DNA of 64,000 bases from CAZNOG01 sp964574635 (lineage in GTDB: Bacteria; Bacteroidota; Bacteroidia; Flavobacteriales_D; Cryomorphaceae): assembly GCA_964574635.1 (NCBI GenBank), contig CAZNOG010000006.1, forward strand, positions 1 through 64,000, given 5' to 3'. The position numbers and the translations under genes were made by a program. This document shows, piece after piece, positions 42,650 to 51,684 of the stretch. The notes beneath the pieces were generated by a model that made no database searches, was not told where the DNA came from, and saw nothing but the letters and a program-made list of their open reading frames with translations. The stretch's first letter is position 1. The number at the start of each line of letters is the position of its first letter.

Positions 42650-45184
42650 ATGAATCAATCGTACGGTCCGGCCACACGTCTGGTCTTTCTTTTGGTACTC
42701 ACCGCCCTTTCCCTTTCGGCCGTGGCTCAGAATTCGGCCACCATTATGGGGCGCATTACCGACGACAGGGGTCGACCCATCGAATTCGCCTTCGTATTCG
42801 TTCGCCAGCAAGGTCAAGGAAGCGTTTCCGACAACAAGGGGAATTACGCCATTACCCTCACACCGGGAGAAGACATCCTGCTGGAAATAAGCCACGCCGC
42901 CTACGCAAACATCAGCCAAGTCATCACCTTGTTCGCCGGAGACACCATCCGAATGAACTTCACGCTCGATATTCTCGAAATAGAGGGCATCGAGGTCATC
43001 GAAAACCGCGTGCGCCACAACACCCTCAATCCGGTGCCCATCGAAAGCCTGAAATTGAACCCCACCGTACAACAGGGAATCGAAGGGGCGCTGACCTCCC
43101 AACCGGGGGTACAGACGAGCAACGAACTCAGCTCGAATTACAGCGTCCGTGGCGGCAGTTACGCGGAAAACCTCGTCTACGTAAACGACATCGAAATTTA
43201 CCGCCCCTTTCTGGTGAGAACCGGAGAGCAGGAAGGACTGAGCTTTCCCAACCCCGACATGGTGGGAAACATCTACTTCAGCGCCGGGGGCTTCGACGCC
43301 AAATACGGCGACGGGATGAGTTCAGTGCTCGACATCAAGTACAAAAAGCCCAAGAAATTCGGTGGAAGCGTAAGTGCGGGTCTGCTCGGGGGTTCGCTTA
43401 CCTTGGAATCGGCGTCGAAAAACGACCGCTTCACGCAAATCACCGGCCTGAGGTACAAAACCACCTCGTACATTCTCGGAAGCCTGGACACGGAAGGCGA
43501 TTACCAACCCGACTTTACCGACGCCCAAACGTACTGGACGTATAAGATTTCCGAAAAATGGCAATTGGATTTCCTGGGAAACTATTCCCGGAACAATTAC
43601 AAATTCGTGCCGTCCACACGCACCACACAGTTCGGGAGCATCAATGAAGCCCTGCAATTCACAGTGTATTACGACGGGCAGGAAATCACCTCCTTCGAGA
43701 CCTTCTTCGGCGCCTTGTCCACCGAATTCAATCCCGACCCGATGACCCGGTTGAAGTTTACCGCCTCGGCGTTCCGAACTTTCGAAGACGAGAACTACGA
43801 CATCATGGGTCGGTACTCCTTGGATGAACTCGAGCGGGACTTCGGCAACGACGAATTCGGAAACATCGTGCGGAACCGCGGCGTGGGCACCTTTCTCGAG
43901 CACGCCAGAAACCGATTGGATGCCACGGTGATGAGCTTCCAACACATGGGCTACAAAGCCATCGACAACAAGTACCTCCAATGGGGACTCACCTGGAAGG
44001 TGGAAGAAATCAACGACCGACTCAACGAATGGGATTACTTGGACTCCGCGGGGTATTCCGTACCCATAAATCCGCGGAACACGATCCTCCTCCAAGACGT
44101 TGTAAAAGGAGAAAACCACTTGTCGTCGAACCGGCTGATGGCGTATCTCCAAAACAGCTGGGATTGGTCCTTGGGCGAAAATTCGACCATCACGGCCACG
44201 GTGGGAGTGCGCGCCCAATATTGGGATTACAACGACGAAACCCTGATCAGCCCCCGGGGAACCATCGCCTGGAAACCCGACTGGCGAAAGCAACTGAATG
44301 ACTCGACCGTATTGACCCGCGACGTGGTATTTCGATTCAGCACGGGGTTGTACCAACAAGCGCCTTTTTACCGCGAATTGCGCGCTCTCGACGGGTCTTT
44401 GAACCCCGAGATGCGGGCCCAACGCGCCATCCACTACGTTTTGGGGGCCGATATCAATTTCCGCATGTGGAACAGGCCTTTCAAATTCATCGCCGAGGCG
44501 TATTACAAAGACCTCGACTACTTGGTGCCGTACGAAATCGACAACGTACGCCTGCGCTATTACGGCCACAACGATTCGTACGGGTATGCCTACGGGCTTG
44601 ACACCAAAATCCACGGGGAGTTTATTCCCGGGATCGAGTCTTGGGCCAACCTCAGCTTTCTGAGCACCCAAGAGAATCTGAAAAACGACTACTATTACAC
44701 GTACTACAATGCATCGGGCGAAAAGATCATTCCCGGCTATACCGCCGATGCGGTTGCCACGGACTCGACCATTACCTACCCCGGTTTCATACCTCGACCT
44801 ACCGATCAATTGGTGTATTTCCACATGTTCTTTCAGGATGAGATGCCCAGCATTCCGGGGTTTCGCGTCCATGTGAGCACCGTTTTCGGGTCGGGATTGC
44901 CTTTCGGTCCTCCGGGCACGGACCGCTACAAGGACACACAGCGGTACCGGGCGTACAAGCGCGTGGATATTGGGTTCTCCAAAGATTTGATGCCCAAGGA
45001 CAAAACCAAAGGCCTCTTCAAACGCTTTGAATCCGCCGTGGTCAGCGTGGAAGTATGGAACCTCTTGGACATCAACAACACCTTGAGCTACTCTTGGATC
45101 CGCGAATCGTCCGGCAGAACCTACGGAATTCCCAATTACCTCACCGGCAGAAGAGTGAACGTGAAATTGGCCTTCTCGTTTTAG
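42650..45184 (+). CDS. TonB-dependent outer-membrane receptor
   Basis: 844 aa. Signal peptide MNQSYGPATRLVFLLVLTAL, then a CarboxypepD_reg domain (ATIMGRITDDRGRPIEFAFV), a plug domain (NPVPIESLKLNPTVQQGIEG, NYSVRGGSYAENLVYVNDIE) and a long barrel ending in an aromatic terminal strand (RVNVKLAFSF). Imports an unknown ligand using the TonB-ExbBD system. No SusD partner is adjacent, so it is not a classic polysaccharide-utilisation locus. Convergent with the antiporter gene. Confidence 0.92.
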   Translation: MNQSYGPATRLVFLLVLTALSLSAVAQNSATIMGRITDDRGRPIEFAFVFVRQQGQGSVSDNKGNYAITLTPGEDILLEISHAAYANISQVITLFAGDTIRMNFTLDILEIEGIEVIENRVRHNTLNPVPIESLKLNPTVQQGIEGALTSQPGVQTSNELSSNYSVRGGSYAENLVYVNDIEIYRPFLVRTGEQEGLSFPNPDMVGNIYFSAGGFDAKYGDGMSSVLDIKYKKPKKFGGSVSAGLLGGSLTLESASKNDRFTQITGLRYKTTSYILGSLDTEGDYQPDFTDAQTYWTYKISEKWQLDFLGNYSRNNYKFVPSTRTTQFGSINEALQFTVYYDGQEITSFETFFGALSTEFNPDPMTRLKFTASAFRTFEDENYDIMGRYSLDELERDFGNDEFGNIVRNRGVGTFLEHARNRLDATVMSFQHMGYKAIDNKYLQWGLTWKVEEINDRLNEWDYLDSAGYSVPINPRNTILLQDVVKGENHLSSNRLMAYLQNSWDWSLGENSTITATVGVRAQYWDYNDETLISPRGTIAWKPDWRKQLNDSTVLTRDVVFRFSTGLYQQAPFYRELRALDGSLNPEMRAQRAIHYVLGADINFRMWNRPFKFIAEAYYKDLDYLVPYEIDNVRLRYYGHNDSYGYAYGLDTKIHGEFIPGIESWANLSFLSTQENLKNDYYYTYYNASGEKIIPGYTADAVATDSTITYPGFIPRPTDQLVYFHMFFQDEMPSIPGFRVHVSTVFGSGLPFGPPGTDRYKDTQRYRAYKRVDIGFSKDLMPKDKTKGLFKRFESAVVSVEVWNLLDINNTLSYSWIRESSGRTYGIPNYLTGRRVNVKLAFSF

Positions 45185-45221
45185 GTCTTTTGGTCAACCG
45201 GGAAGAGTCGCAACTTCCACC

Positions 45222-45245
45222 CCGGTGCATCAATCCACCGGTTTT
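45222..45245 (+). terminator. Possible terminator after the TonB-dependent receptor
   Basis: CCGGTG / CACCGG stem (8-nt loop) followed by TTTT. It overlaps the last codons of the convergent antiporter gene. Confidence 0.45.
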
Positions 45246-47185
45246 CCGATGAAGCGGGCGGCCACGAACAGGGCCGCGATTCCCGATGCGAAGGCCAGGT
45301 ACCACGGAAGATCGAACGCCGCGGCCAAAGTGGTAAACACCAGAGCAAGCACTCCCACAGACACCGCGTAGGGAAGTTGGGTGCGCACGTGTTCGATGTG
45401 GTCGCACCCGGAAGCCAGTGAACTCAAAATGGTGGTGTCGCTGATGGGTGAACAGTGATCACCGCAAACGGCTCCCGCGAGCACGCAGGAAGTGGTGTTC
45501 AAAAACAAGTGCAAGGCCTCCCCCGATTCGAGTCCGGATTCGATGGACAATGTCCAAACCAAAGGCAGCATAATGGGATATACGATGGCCATGGTGCCCC
45601 AGGAAGTTCCCGTGGAGAAAGCCACCAGAACGGACACCACGAAGGTGGCGGAAGGAATCAGCCACGGCTCCACGTTTCCCGCCGCAAGTCCGGCGAGGTA
45701 ATCCGCCGTGTGCATTTCAGAGGTCAGCGCCGCCAATGACCACGCCAGGGCGAGCACCACGATGGCGTTGAGCATGCTTTTGAACCCGTCGATGCCGGTG
45801 TTCACCGATTCGTTGAAACTCTGAATGCGCTGGCCCACGGTCATGAGCACCGCCGCGATCAAACCGGCCATCGAGGCCCACAACAGCGCCTTGTACGAAT
45901 CCGATTGACCAATAGTCGCCGAGAGCTTCTTGCCGAAACCCCAGTCGGAGTTGCCCCACACCGCAGGGTCGTAACCCGTGTACAACAAACCCGCCATGGT
46001 GCCCAAAACGATGATACCAATGGGTACGATGGCGTTGTACATCCTCAGCGGTGCGGATTCAACCGGTTTGAATTCGTCAAGATCGACGACGCCCGTCGAT
46101 TCGGCGGTTTTCCCCGCTACGTCGCCGGCACGAGCGCGGCGCTCCGCGCGGAGCATCGGTCCGAAATCACGGTTCATCAAAATAAGAAACAACATAAAAA
46201 TCAACGCATAGAAAGGATAATACGCGTATTCTAGCGACCCGAGGAATATGGCGTAAGGGCTGGATTCTATTTGTGTAGCGTTCGCGTTGATTTCATCCAG
46301 CGCCCCTTGGATATACCCCAATTCCGCTCCGATCCAAGTGGTGATGAAGGCCACCGCCGCCACAGGGGCAGCCGTGGAATCCACGATGTACGCCAGCTTT
46401 TCGCGGGAAATCCGCAGCTTATCGGTCACCGATCGCATGGTGTTTCCCACTACGAGCGTATTGGCGTAATCGTCAAAAAATATGGCGATTCCCAAAAACC
46501 AAGTGGCCAACTGACCGCTTTTCGGGGTGTTGGCGCCTCGGGAAATTCTGTTGACAATGGCCTGCATACCGCCGTTTCGCGATACCAAGGCCACCACCCC
46601 GCCGATGAGCGTGGAAAACACGATGACCGACACGTGGGAAGGCTCGCTCAACGCATCGATGATGTACTTGTCTATCAATCGGAGAAATCCCTGAAAAATC
46701 CCCGTCACACCCGTGCTGTAATATCCCACGATCACGGCGCCGGACAAGATCCCGACCACCAGACTGCTGATTACTTCCCGGAAGCTCAGCGCCAGCGCGA
46801 TGACCAGAAGCGGCGGCACGATGGACAGCCACAGTGGCATGGGGTTGATTTCCGATACGTGGGTGAAGTACCCGATCTTAAAAGACATCGGTTCTTTGCG
46901 ATCGAAGACCACGTCAAATTCCGCCCTGTCGTTGACGAAGATCAATTCCTTTTTTTCACCGTTGATTCTCGCGGTAAGCGTATCGCCGAATAATTCGAGC
47001 TTTTCCGGTGAAAGGCAGACCACGGCGGCCGTGGCGGAAACGTTTCTTACAAGTAGATCGGGCAACTCCACCCGAAAATCGTCCGCGTCGAACACGTCTT
47101 GAGCCTCCGATGCCACGAGGTGCAAAGGCGTGTAAAACAGCCAAAGGGCGAGAATCGCCAAGAGTTTCACCGGTAGAGACTTCAT
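45230..47185 (-). CDS. NhaC-family Na+/H+ antiporter with N-terminal beta domain
   Basis: 651 aa. MKSLPVKLLAILALWLFYTP is a signal-like helix, followed by a ~100-residue beta-sandwich-like region (VRNVSATAAVVCLSPEKLEL) and then the NhaC-type core of about 11-12 membrane segments (NPMPLWLSIVPPLLVIALAL, FSTLIGGVVALVSRNGGM, FFDDYANTLVVGNTMRSVTD, VDSTAAPVAAVAFITTWIG, AFSTGTSWGTMAIVYP, GDHCSPISDTTILSSLAS). The FFDDYAN and GDHCSPISDTT motifs are diagnostic. Exchanges Na+ and H+, or possibly other substrates, across the inner membrane. The start at 47185 begins the signal-like helix, with a TATCTTCG element 5 nt upstream. Confidence 0.92.
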   Translation of the reverse strand: MKSLPVKLLAILALWLFYTPLHLVASEAQDVFDADDFRVELPDLLVRNVSATAAVVCLSPEKLELFGDTLTARINGEKKELIFVNDRAEFDVVFDRKEPMSFKIGYFTHVSEINPMPLWLSIVPPLLVIALALSFREVISSLVVGILSGAVIVGYYSTGVTGIFQGFLRLIDKYIIDALSEPSHVSVIVFSTLIGGVVALVSRNGGMQAIVNRISRGANTPKSGQLATWFLGIAIFFDDYANTLVVGNTMRSVTDKLRISREKLAYIVDSTAAPVAAVAFITTWIGAELGYIQGALDEINANATQIESSPYAIFLGSLEYAYYPFYALIFMLFLILMNRDFGPMLRAERRARAGDVAGKTAESTGVVDLDEFKPVESAPLRMYNAIVPIGIIVLGTMAGLLYTGYDPAVWGNSDWGFGKKLSATIGQSDSYKALLWASMAGLIAAVLMTVGQRIQSFNESVNTGIDGFKSMLNAIVVLALAWSLAALTSEMHTADYLAGLAAGNVEPWLIPSATFVVSVLVAFSTGTSWGTMAIVYPIMLPLVWTLSIESGLESGEALHLFLNTTSCVLAGAVCGDHCSPISDTTILSSLASGCDHIEHVRTQLPYAVSVGVLALVFTTLAAAFDLPWYLAFASGIAALFVAARFIGKPVD

Positions 47186-47190
47186 CGCGG

Positions 47191-47198
47191 CGAAGATA
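47191..47198 (-). promoter_or_regulatory. -7-like element for the NhaC gene
   Basis: TATCTTCG on the minus strand, only 5 nt from the ATG; one mismatch to TAnnTTTG. Confidence 0.4.
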
Positions 47199-47320
47199 GA
47201 ATTTTTGCCTTCCCTTCGCCAAGAGGTTCGGCCCTTTCCGCCCACGCCGGTGGCCCGTTCACCCCCGCCCCCGATCCCCACCGGCCGCCCACTACAGAAC
47301 TCTTTCCGATATTTGCGGTT

Positions 47321-47890
47321 ATGCAACGTTTACTGTGGTTGATCATCCCTTTCTTGTGGATTTCCTGCGGCGACACGAATCCATTGGAAAGAGAGTACGA
47401 AGTGGTCGGAATCGAAGTGGAAGGACTTGGAAAACCCACTGATTTCATGGCCGGAAAAAAAGCCGCCGCCTTGATTTACCTCAGCCCGGAATGTCCCCTT
47501 TGCCGAAATTACACGGTGACGATCAAGAAAATCATGAACGAATACTCCGATCAAGACGTGGCCTTCCTCGGCGTGGTCAGCGGCGATTTCTTCTCGAAAT
47601 CCGAAGTGAAAGCCTATCTGCTGAAATACGATATGGATTTGCCGGTGTTCATGGACCCCGAGTTTATGATCGCGCGCCGTTACGGTGCGGAAATCACCCC
47701 GGAAGTTCATCTGATCCGTCCCGAAGGCGATCTGCTTTACAAGGGCGCCATCGACAATTGGGCGATTTCATTGGGGCAAAAACGCCAATCGGCGACGCGA
47801 CATTACCTGGCCGATGCCATAGAGGCTCACCTCGCCGGCCAACCCATCGATCCTTTGCAAACCGAAGCCGTGGGATGCTACATCGAATAA
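47321..47890 (+). CDS. Thioredoxin-fold redoxin-like protein
   Basis: 189 aa. N-terminal hydrophobic stretch with a possible lipobox (MQRLLWLIIPFLWISCGD), so probably a lipoprotein facing the periplasm. The thioredoxin fold has a CxxC-like motif in IYLSPECPLCRNYTV (C-P-L-C) and the cis-Pro region in EITPEVHLIRPEGDLLYKG. It ends QTEAVGCYIE. Its stop overlaps the start of the cytochrome/copper-monooxygenase-like gene by 16 bp, so the two are translated together and may form one redox unit. Confidence 0.8.
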   Translation: MQRLLWLIIPFLWISCGDTNPLEREYEVVGIEVEGLGKPTDFMAGKKAAALIYLSPECPLCRNYTVTIKKIMNEYSDQDVAFLGVVSGDFFSKSEVKAYLLKYDMDLPVFMDPEFMIARRYGAEITPEVHLIRPEGDLLYKGAIDNWAISLGQKRQSATRHYLADAIEAHLAGQPIDPLQTEAVGCYIE

Positions 47891-49269
47891 AATATTTCTG
47901 TCTGATAGCGGCCGCCTTGGCGCTGGTCGCATGTGGTGAAACTCCCGATGGCGAGAATACCGGGGAGGTATACACCGCGGAGCCGGATCTTCCCGTGAAC
48001 CCTACTTTTTGGGAGCACGCGGCTCCCATCGTATTCGAAAATTGCACGCCCTGCCACCACAACGGGGGAGCCGGACCGTTTCCGCTGGTGTCGTACGACG
48101 ATTCGCGCAAACGAACCAAGACCATCCGCAAAGTGGTGGAAACGAACTTCATGCCGCCGTGGCCGGCAGACCCCGGTTACCGCACGTTCAAGAACGAAAA
48201 GCGCCTCTCACCGGCCAAAAAAGCGCTTTTGCTGCACTGGATCGATAAGGGAGCCGAAGAAGGTACCCCGCCAAAGGACCCACCCGTGCCGCGTCTTCAC
48301 ACCGATAACCGCTTGGGCGAGCCCGACCTGGTATTGGAATTTCCCGATACGATCCGACTCGGCGGCGACAACGTCGATAAGTTTTTCATCGCCAAAATCC
48401 CGTTCGAACTGAAACGGGACACCAATTTGGCGGCAGTGGATTTCCGACCCGGCAACAAGTGGCTGGTACACCACGTCAACGGGCATCTGATCAACTACGG
48501 AGAAGGCAAGAAAACCGATGTGTACGGGGGCGAATGGAACGTGAATTCGGAAAAAGTCACTTCCCTGGAAGCGTACCAACGGATGCAACTGCAGAACGAC
48601 GACGGCACGTATCCCCCCCTGCTCGTTTCGGCCATGAATTACCTGCCCGGCGTCGAGCCCACCGCCTATCCCGAGGGATTGGGCACGATGCGAATCGCCA
48701 AGAAAGGCGCCTTCTTGCTGAACACCCTGCACTACGGACCTTCCGCACTCGACACCTTCGATTTTAGCCGGATAGAGCTCTACTTCGCGAAAAGTCCGCC
48801 CGAGCGCCCGATGCAAGAGCTTCATTTAGGGACTTTGGGGGTGAGCCCCGTTGTTCCCGAATTTGTCATCCCCGCGGGGAAAATCTCGGATTTCACGACG
48901 GAATACCGGGTGCCTCAAGACATTTCGGTGCTGACCATCAACCCCCATATGCACCTGTTGGGCAAAACGTTTAGAGCCTACGCATACAGCCCCGCATCGG
49001 GCGATACCATCCCGATGATCGATATACCGAGGTGGGATTTTCGCTGGCAGTTTTTCTATACCTACGAAAAAATGCTGCACATACCCAAGGGATACGTCAT
49101 CCGCGTGGAGGCGACATTCGACAATACGGCCGACAACCCGTTCAACCCCAACGATCCGCCGAAAACCCTGTTCGAGGCGGGGCGCAACATGAAAACCACC
49201 GACGAGATGTTCCAGTTTTTCGTAAATTTCGTGCCCTACCGGAAGGGCGACGAACACATCGAGTTGTAA
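47875..49269 (+). CDS. Lipoprotein with c-type heme motif and copper type II monooxygenase-like domain
   Basis: 464 aa. Lipobox in LIAAALALVACGE (Cys20). A single c-type heme motif CTPCH at residues 57-61 (FENCTPCHHNGGAGPFPLV) comes first, with MPPWP as the likely axial Met region, followed by a beta-sandwich region similar to the copper type II, ascorbate-dependent monooxygenases, with candidate copper ligands in WLVHHVNGHL and INPHMHLLGKTF (HxH). Such fusions occur in Bacteroidota and Planctomycetes, but the substrate is not known. Overlaps the preceding redoxin gene. Confidence 0.8.
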   Translation: MLHRIKYFCLIAAALALVACGETPDGENTGEVYTAEPDLPVNPTFWEHAAPIVFENCTPCHHNGGAGPFPLVSYDDSRKRTKTIRKVVETNFMPPWPADPGYRTFKNEKRLSPAKKALLLHWIDKGAEEGTPPKDPPVPRLHTDNRLGEPDLVLEFPDTIRLGGDNVDKFFIAKIPFELKRDTNLAAVDFRPGNKWLVHHVNGHLINYGEGKKTDVYGGEWNVNSEKVTSLEAYQRMQLQNDDGTYPPLLVSAMNYLPGVEPTAYPEGLGTMRIAKKGAFLLNTLHYGPSALDTFDFSRIELYFAKSPPERPMQELHLGTLGVSPVVPEFVIPAGKISDFTTEYRVPQDISVLTINPHMHLLGKTFRAYAYSPASGDTIPMIDIPRWDFRWQFFYTYEKMLHIPKGYVIRVEATFDNTADNPFNPNDPPKTLFEAGRNMKTTDEMFQFFVNFVPYRKGDEHIEL

Positions 49270-49330
49270 CCCGAAGAAAGATGTCCACAACGGGAATTCC
49301 GGAATTCGAGAACGAAACGGGCTGCGACGA

Positions 49331-49347
49331 CACACCCACAAAAACCC
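49331..49347 (+). repeat. Dispersed intergenic motif, copy 7
   Basis: CACACCCACAAAAACCC, the full core and identical to copy 4. It lies 20 bp before the start of the small exported protein gene. Confidence 0.75.
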
Positions 49348-49367
49348 TAATCCAAATACTCTACCCC

Positions 49368-49754
49368 ATGAAAAACAAATGGATCCTCCCCCTTTTCACG
49401 GCCGCTTTCCTTCTGGCCGGCACCTCACTTTTTGCGCAGCAAGGAGTGCAAGAACTCAATTCACCCGCTGATCGGGAAATGCAATCGGAGATGCGCCAAT
49501 ACATCGAAGTGCTGCAACTTACTCCCGAACAAATCGCACAGACGAGCAGCACGTTGAAATGGAAGATGGAAGAAAAACAGCGGATATTCGACCAAATGGA
49601 GAAGCTGAAGCGCGAACTCGAAACCATCGATCAAAGCGCCGACAAGCAGATCATGGGAACGCTGACCGAGGAGCAGAAAAAGGTGTTTATCGAGAAGATC
49701 ACGCCCCAATTCAAATCAAACCGGGCGGAGAGCGTAAAGCAGGTTTCGGAATAA
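49368..49754 (+). CDS. Small exported helical protein
   Basis: 128 aa. Signal peptide MKNKWILPLFTAAFLLAGTS with cleavage after LFAQ. The mature part is helical and charged, with LQLTPEQIAQTSSTLKWKM and a later LTEEQKKVFIEKI; the LTPEQ/LTEEQ spacing recalls Spy/CpxP-like (LTXXQ) periplasmic chaperone-type proteins, but similarity is too slight to assign. Single gene between the monooxygenase-like gene and a convergent lipoprotein (14 bp). Confidence 0.7.
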   Translation: MKNKWILPLFTAAFLLAGTSLFAQQGVQELNSPADREMQSEMRQYIEVLQLTPEQIAQTSSTLKWKMEEKQRIFDQMEKLKRELETIDQSADKQIMGTLTEEQKKVFIEKITPQFKSNRAESVKQVSE

Positions 49755-49768
49755 TCGGGTTTGGCCGA

Positions 49769-50458
49769 TCAATCGACGGCGTTGGCAACCCAGCGCAATC
49801 GGTCGATTTCCACGCCTTGGTTGCGGGTTCCCTCGAATTCAAAACCGGCCACCACGTTGATTCGCGACATCATGATGTGCGAGAAGTGGCGTATGGGAAT
49901 GCTGACTTCGGTGAAGGCGGTGTCGTTGAATTGACGGGACGATAACTCCACGTAGCCGCTTCGCAGATAGGGCTCGCATTGTTGGCCGTCGGGGATTTTG
50001 CCGCTGATGAACACCCTGAAAAATTCGGGGGCGGAATTGGTTTCGTGAGATAAACGCACGTCAAACCGCAAACTTCCTTCGGCAAAGTCTTTTGCGCTCC
50101 GCTCGTTGATGACGGAGAATACCGAAAGGTGGCTTTCGCTACCCCCCGTGCCGAGGTAGAGTATTTCCTTTTGCGTGGTATCGGTAAGGGGAACGGCCGT
50201 TTCGATCGCCGTACCGGCGCACACGTCCAGGCGGTAGGCGCCTTCGTGAAAATCGGAGTTCCACCCGCCGAACGCACCTTCTTGCCAGATGACTTGCTCC
50301 GCTTGGTTGTAAGTGCACTGCCCGTCGTCTTTCAAAGCCCGCGGCTCGTAATTGAGCGCGATGGGGTCGGTGCAACCGACTTGTTCCGGGTCTTTATCGC
50401 ACGAGATCAGCAGCAGTATAAAAGGTAAAATCAGGAGGGGAGATGTGGATGATTTCAT
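49769..50458 (-). CDS. Lipoprotein with GCTDPxAxNY-type repeat
   Basis: 229 aa. Lipobox: LPFILLLISCDKDPE (Cys20). It then has the Bacteroidota surface motif GCTDPIALNYEPRALKDDGQ followed by CTY, which resembles a calcium-binding TSP3-like repeat, and a C-terminal beta-sandwich (about residues 60-229). Function unknown; likely exposed at the outer membrane or periplasm. Transcribed divergently from oxyR with 186 bp between starts, so it could be a target of OxyR, but no OxyR site was identified. Confidence 0.75.
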   Translation of the reverse strand: MKSSTSPLLILPFILLLISCDKDPEQVGCTDPIALNYEPRALKDDGQCTYNQAEQVIWQEGAFGGWNSDFHEGAYRLDVCAGTAIETAVPLTDTTQKEILYLGTGGSESHLSVFSVINERSAKDFAEGSLRFDVRLSHETNSAPEFFRVFISGKIPDGQQCEPYLRSGYVELSSRQFNDTAFTEVSIPIRHFSHIMMSRINVVAGFEFEGTRNQGVEIDRLRWVANAVD

Positions 50459-50610
50459 GACTTTTCGGCTTTGCTTTGAAGAGAATGCATCCCTTGCCGT
50501 TATGCCGATTTTACTACCGTCGCGAGGCAAATGTTACACGGAACCCCATCCAGGTGCCCACCGCCGACCTTCCAAACTGAAGATCGGCGGGAATGTAGGA
50601 TCGGGAATGG

Positions 50611-50618
50611 TATATTTG
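50611..50618 (+). promoter_or_regulatory. -7 promoter element for oxyR
   Basis: TATATTTG, exact TAnnTTTG, 26 nt before ATG 50645. Confidence 0.6.
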
Positions 50619-50644
50619 CCGATGGACTTTTCGATCACCCGCCC

Positions 50645-51598
50645 ATGACATTGACCCAACTCAAGTACGTTGTGGCTGTGGACACTTACCGCCACTTTGC
50701 CAAAGCAGCAGAACATTCTTTCGTGACCCAACCCACGTTGAGCATGCAGGTCAACAAACTGGAGCAAGAACTGGGTGTGCGGATCTTCGACAGAAAAAAA
50801 CAACCGATCGAACCCACCCGCATCGGTGAGGCCATCATCAAACAGGCGCGGCTGGTGATCAGCGAAAGCGAACGAATCCTGGAATTGGTGAAGGCCGCAA
50901 AAGGAGAAGTGGGTGGAGAATTCCGGCTTGGGATCATCCCTACGGTCAGCACCAATTTGTTGCCCCGATTTCTGAGGGGAGTGTTGGAACAGTATCCCGA
51001 AATTTCCTTCCGCATCAAGGAATTGCAGACCTCGGAAATCATCAACATGCTCAACAACGACCGCTTGGACGCCGGCATCATGGCTACCCCTCTGGGCGAA
51101 ACGGGATTTGTTGAAGACCCTTTGTATTACGAACCTTTCATGGCGTATATCCCCGAAAACCACCGGTTGGAAAAGGAAGAGTTCGTTTTGCTGAGCGAGT
51201 TGAAAGTGAGCGATTTGCTCCTGCTCAAAGAAGGGCACTGCTTTCGGGAAAATGTGCTGAACATTTGCGAAGCGGCCTTTCCCGGGGGCGAAGGAAACTC
51301 CAAGGAACTCGAATTTGAAAGCGGCAATTTCGAAACGCTGGTGCGCTTGGCCGATAAAGGGTTCGGCATGACTCTCCTGCCCTACCTCACGGCATTGGAC
51401 CTCGACGAAGAATCGAAAAACCGCATCAAACCCATCGAACACCCGCAACCTACACGGGAGATCAGCATTGTATACAGGGAAGGACAACCGAAAACCAAAG
51501 TCATCAAGATACTGGCCAAAGAAATCAAAAGTCGACTTCCCGAGAGGCTGCTCGATCCGAACTTCGGAAATACCATCAGCCCACTGCCCTCCCGGTGA
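50645..51598 (+). CDS. oxyR: OxyR-type LysR regulator of peroxide stress
   Basis: 317 aa. N-terminal LysR helix-turn-helix (MTLTQLKYVVAVDTYRHFAK, then SFVTQPTLSMQVNKLEQELG). The effector domain has LLLLKEGHCFRENVLNICEA, where Cys199 and Cys208 are eight residues apart and carry the same numbers as the peroxide-sensing Cys of E. coli OxyR. Hydrogen peroxide would form the disulfide and switch the factor to an activator of antioxidant genes. ATG 50645 gives the family N-terminus and follows the promoter element. Confidence 0.95.
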   Translation: MTLTQLKYVVAVDTYRHFAKAAEHSFVTQPTLSMQVNKLEQELGVRIFDRKKQPIEPTRIGEAIIKQARLVISESERILELVKAAKGEVGGEFRLGIIPTVSTNLLPRFLRGVLEQYPEISFRIKELQTSEIINMLNNDRLDAGIMATPLGETGFVEDPLYYEPFMAYIPENHRLEKEEFVLLSELKVSDLLLLKEGHCFRENVLNICEAAFPGGEGNSKELEFESGNFETLVRLADKGFGMTLLPYLTALDLDEESKNRIKPIEHPQPTREISIVYREGQPKTKVIKILAKEIKSRLPERLLDPNFGNTISPLPSR

Positions 51599-51684
51599 GG
51601 ATCCGAATTTCGAGTCGCCCCGCCGGCCGCCGGTCCGGAACGACTTTTGGAAGTTATGCAACCCATTGAATACGCAAAACAGAC

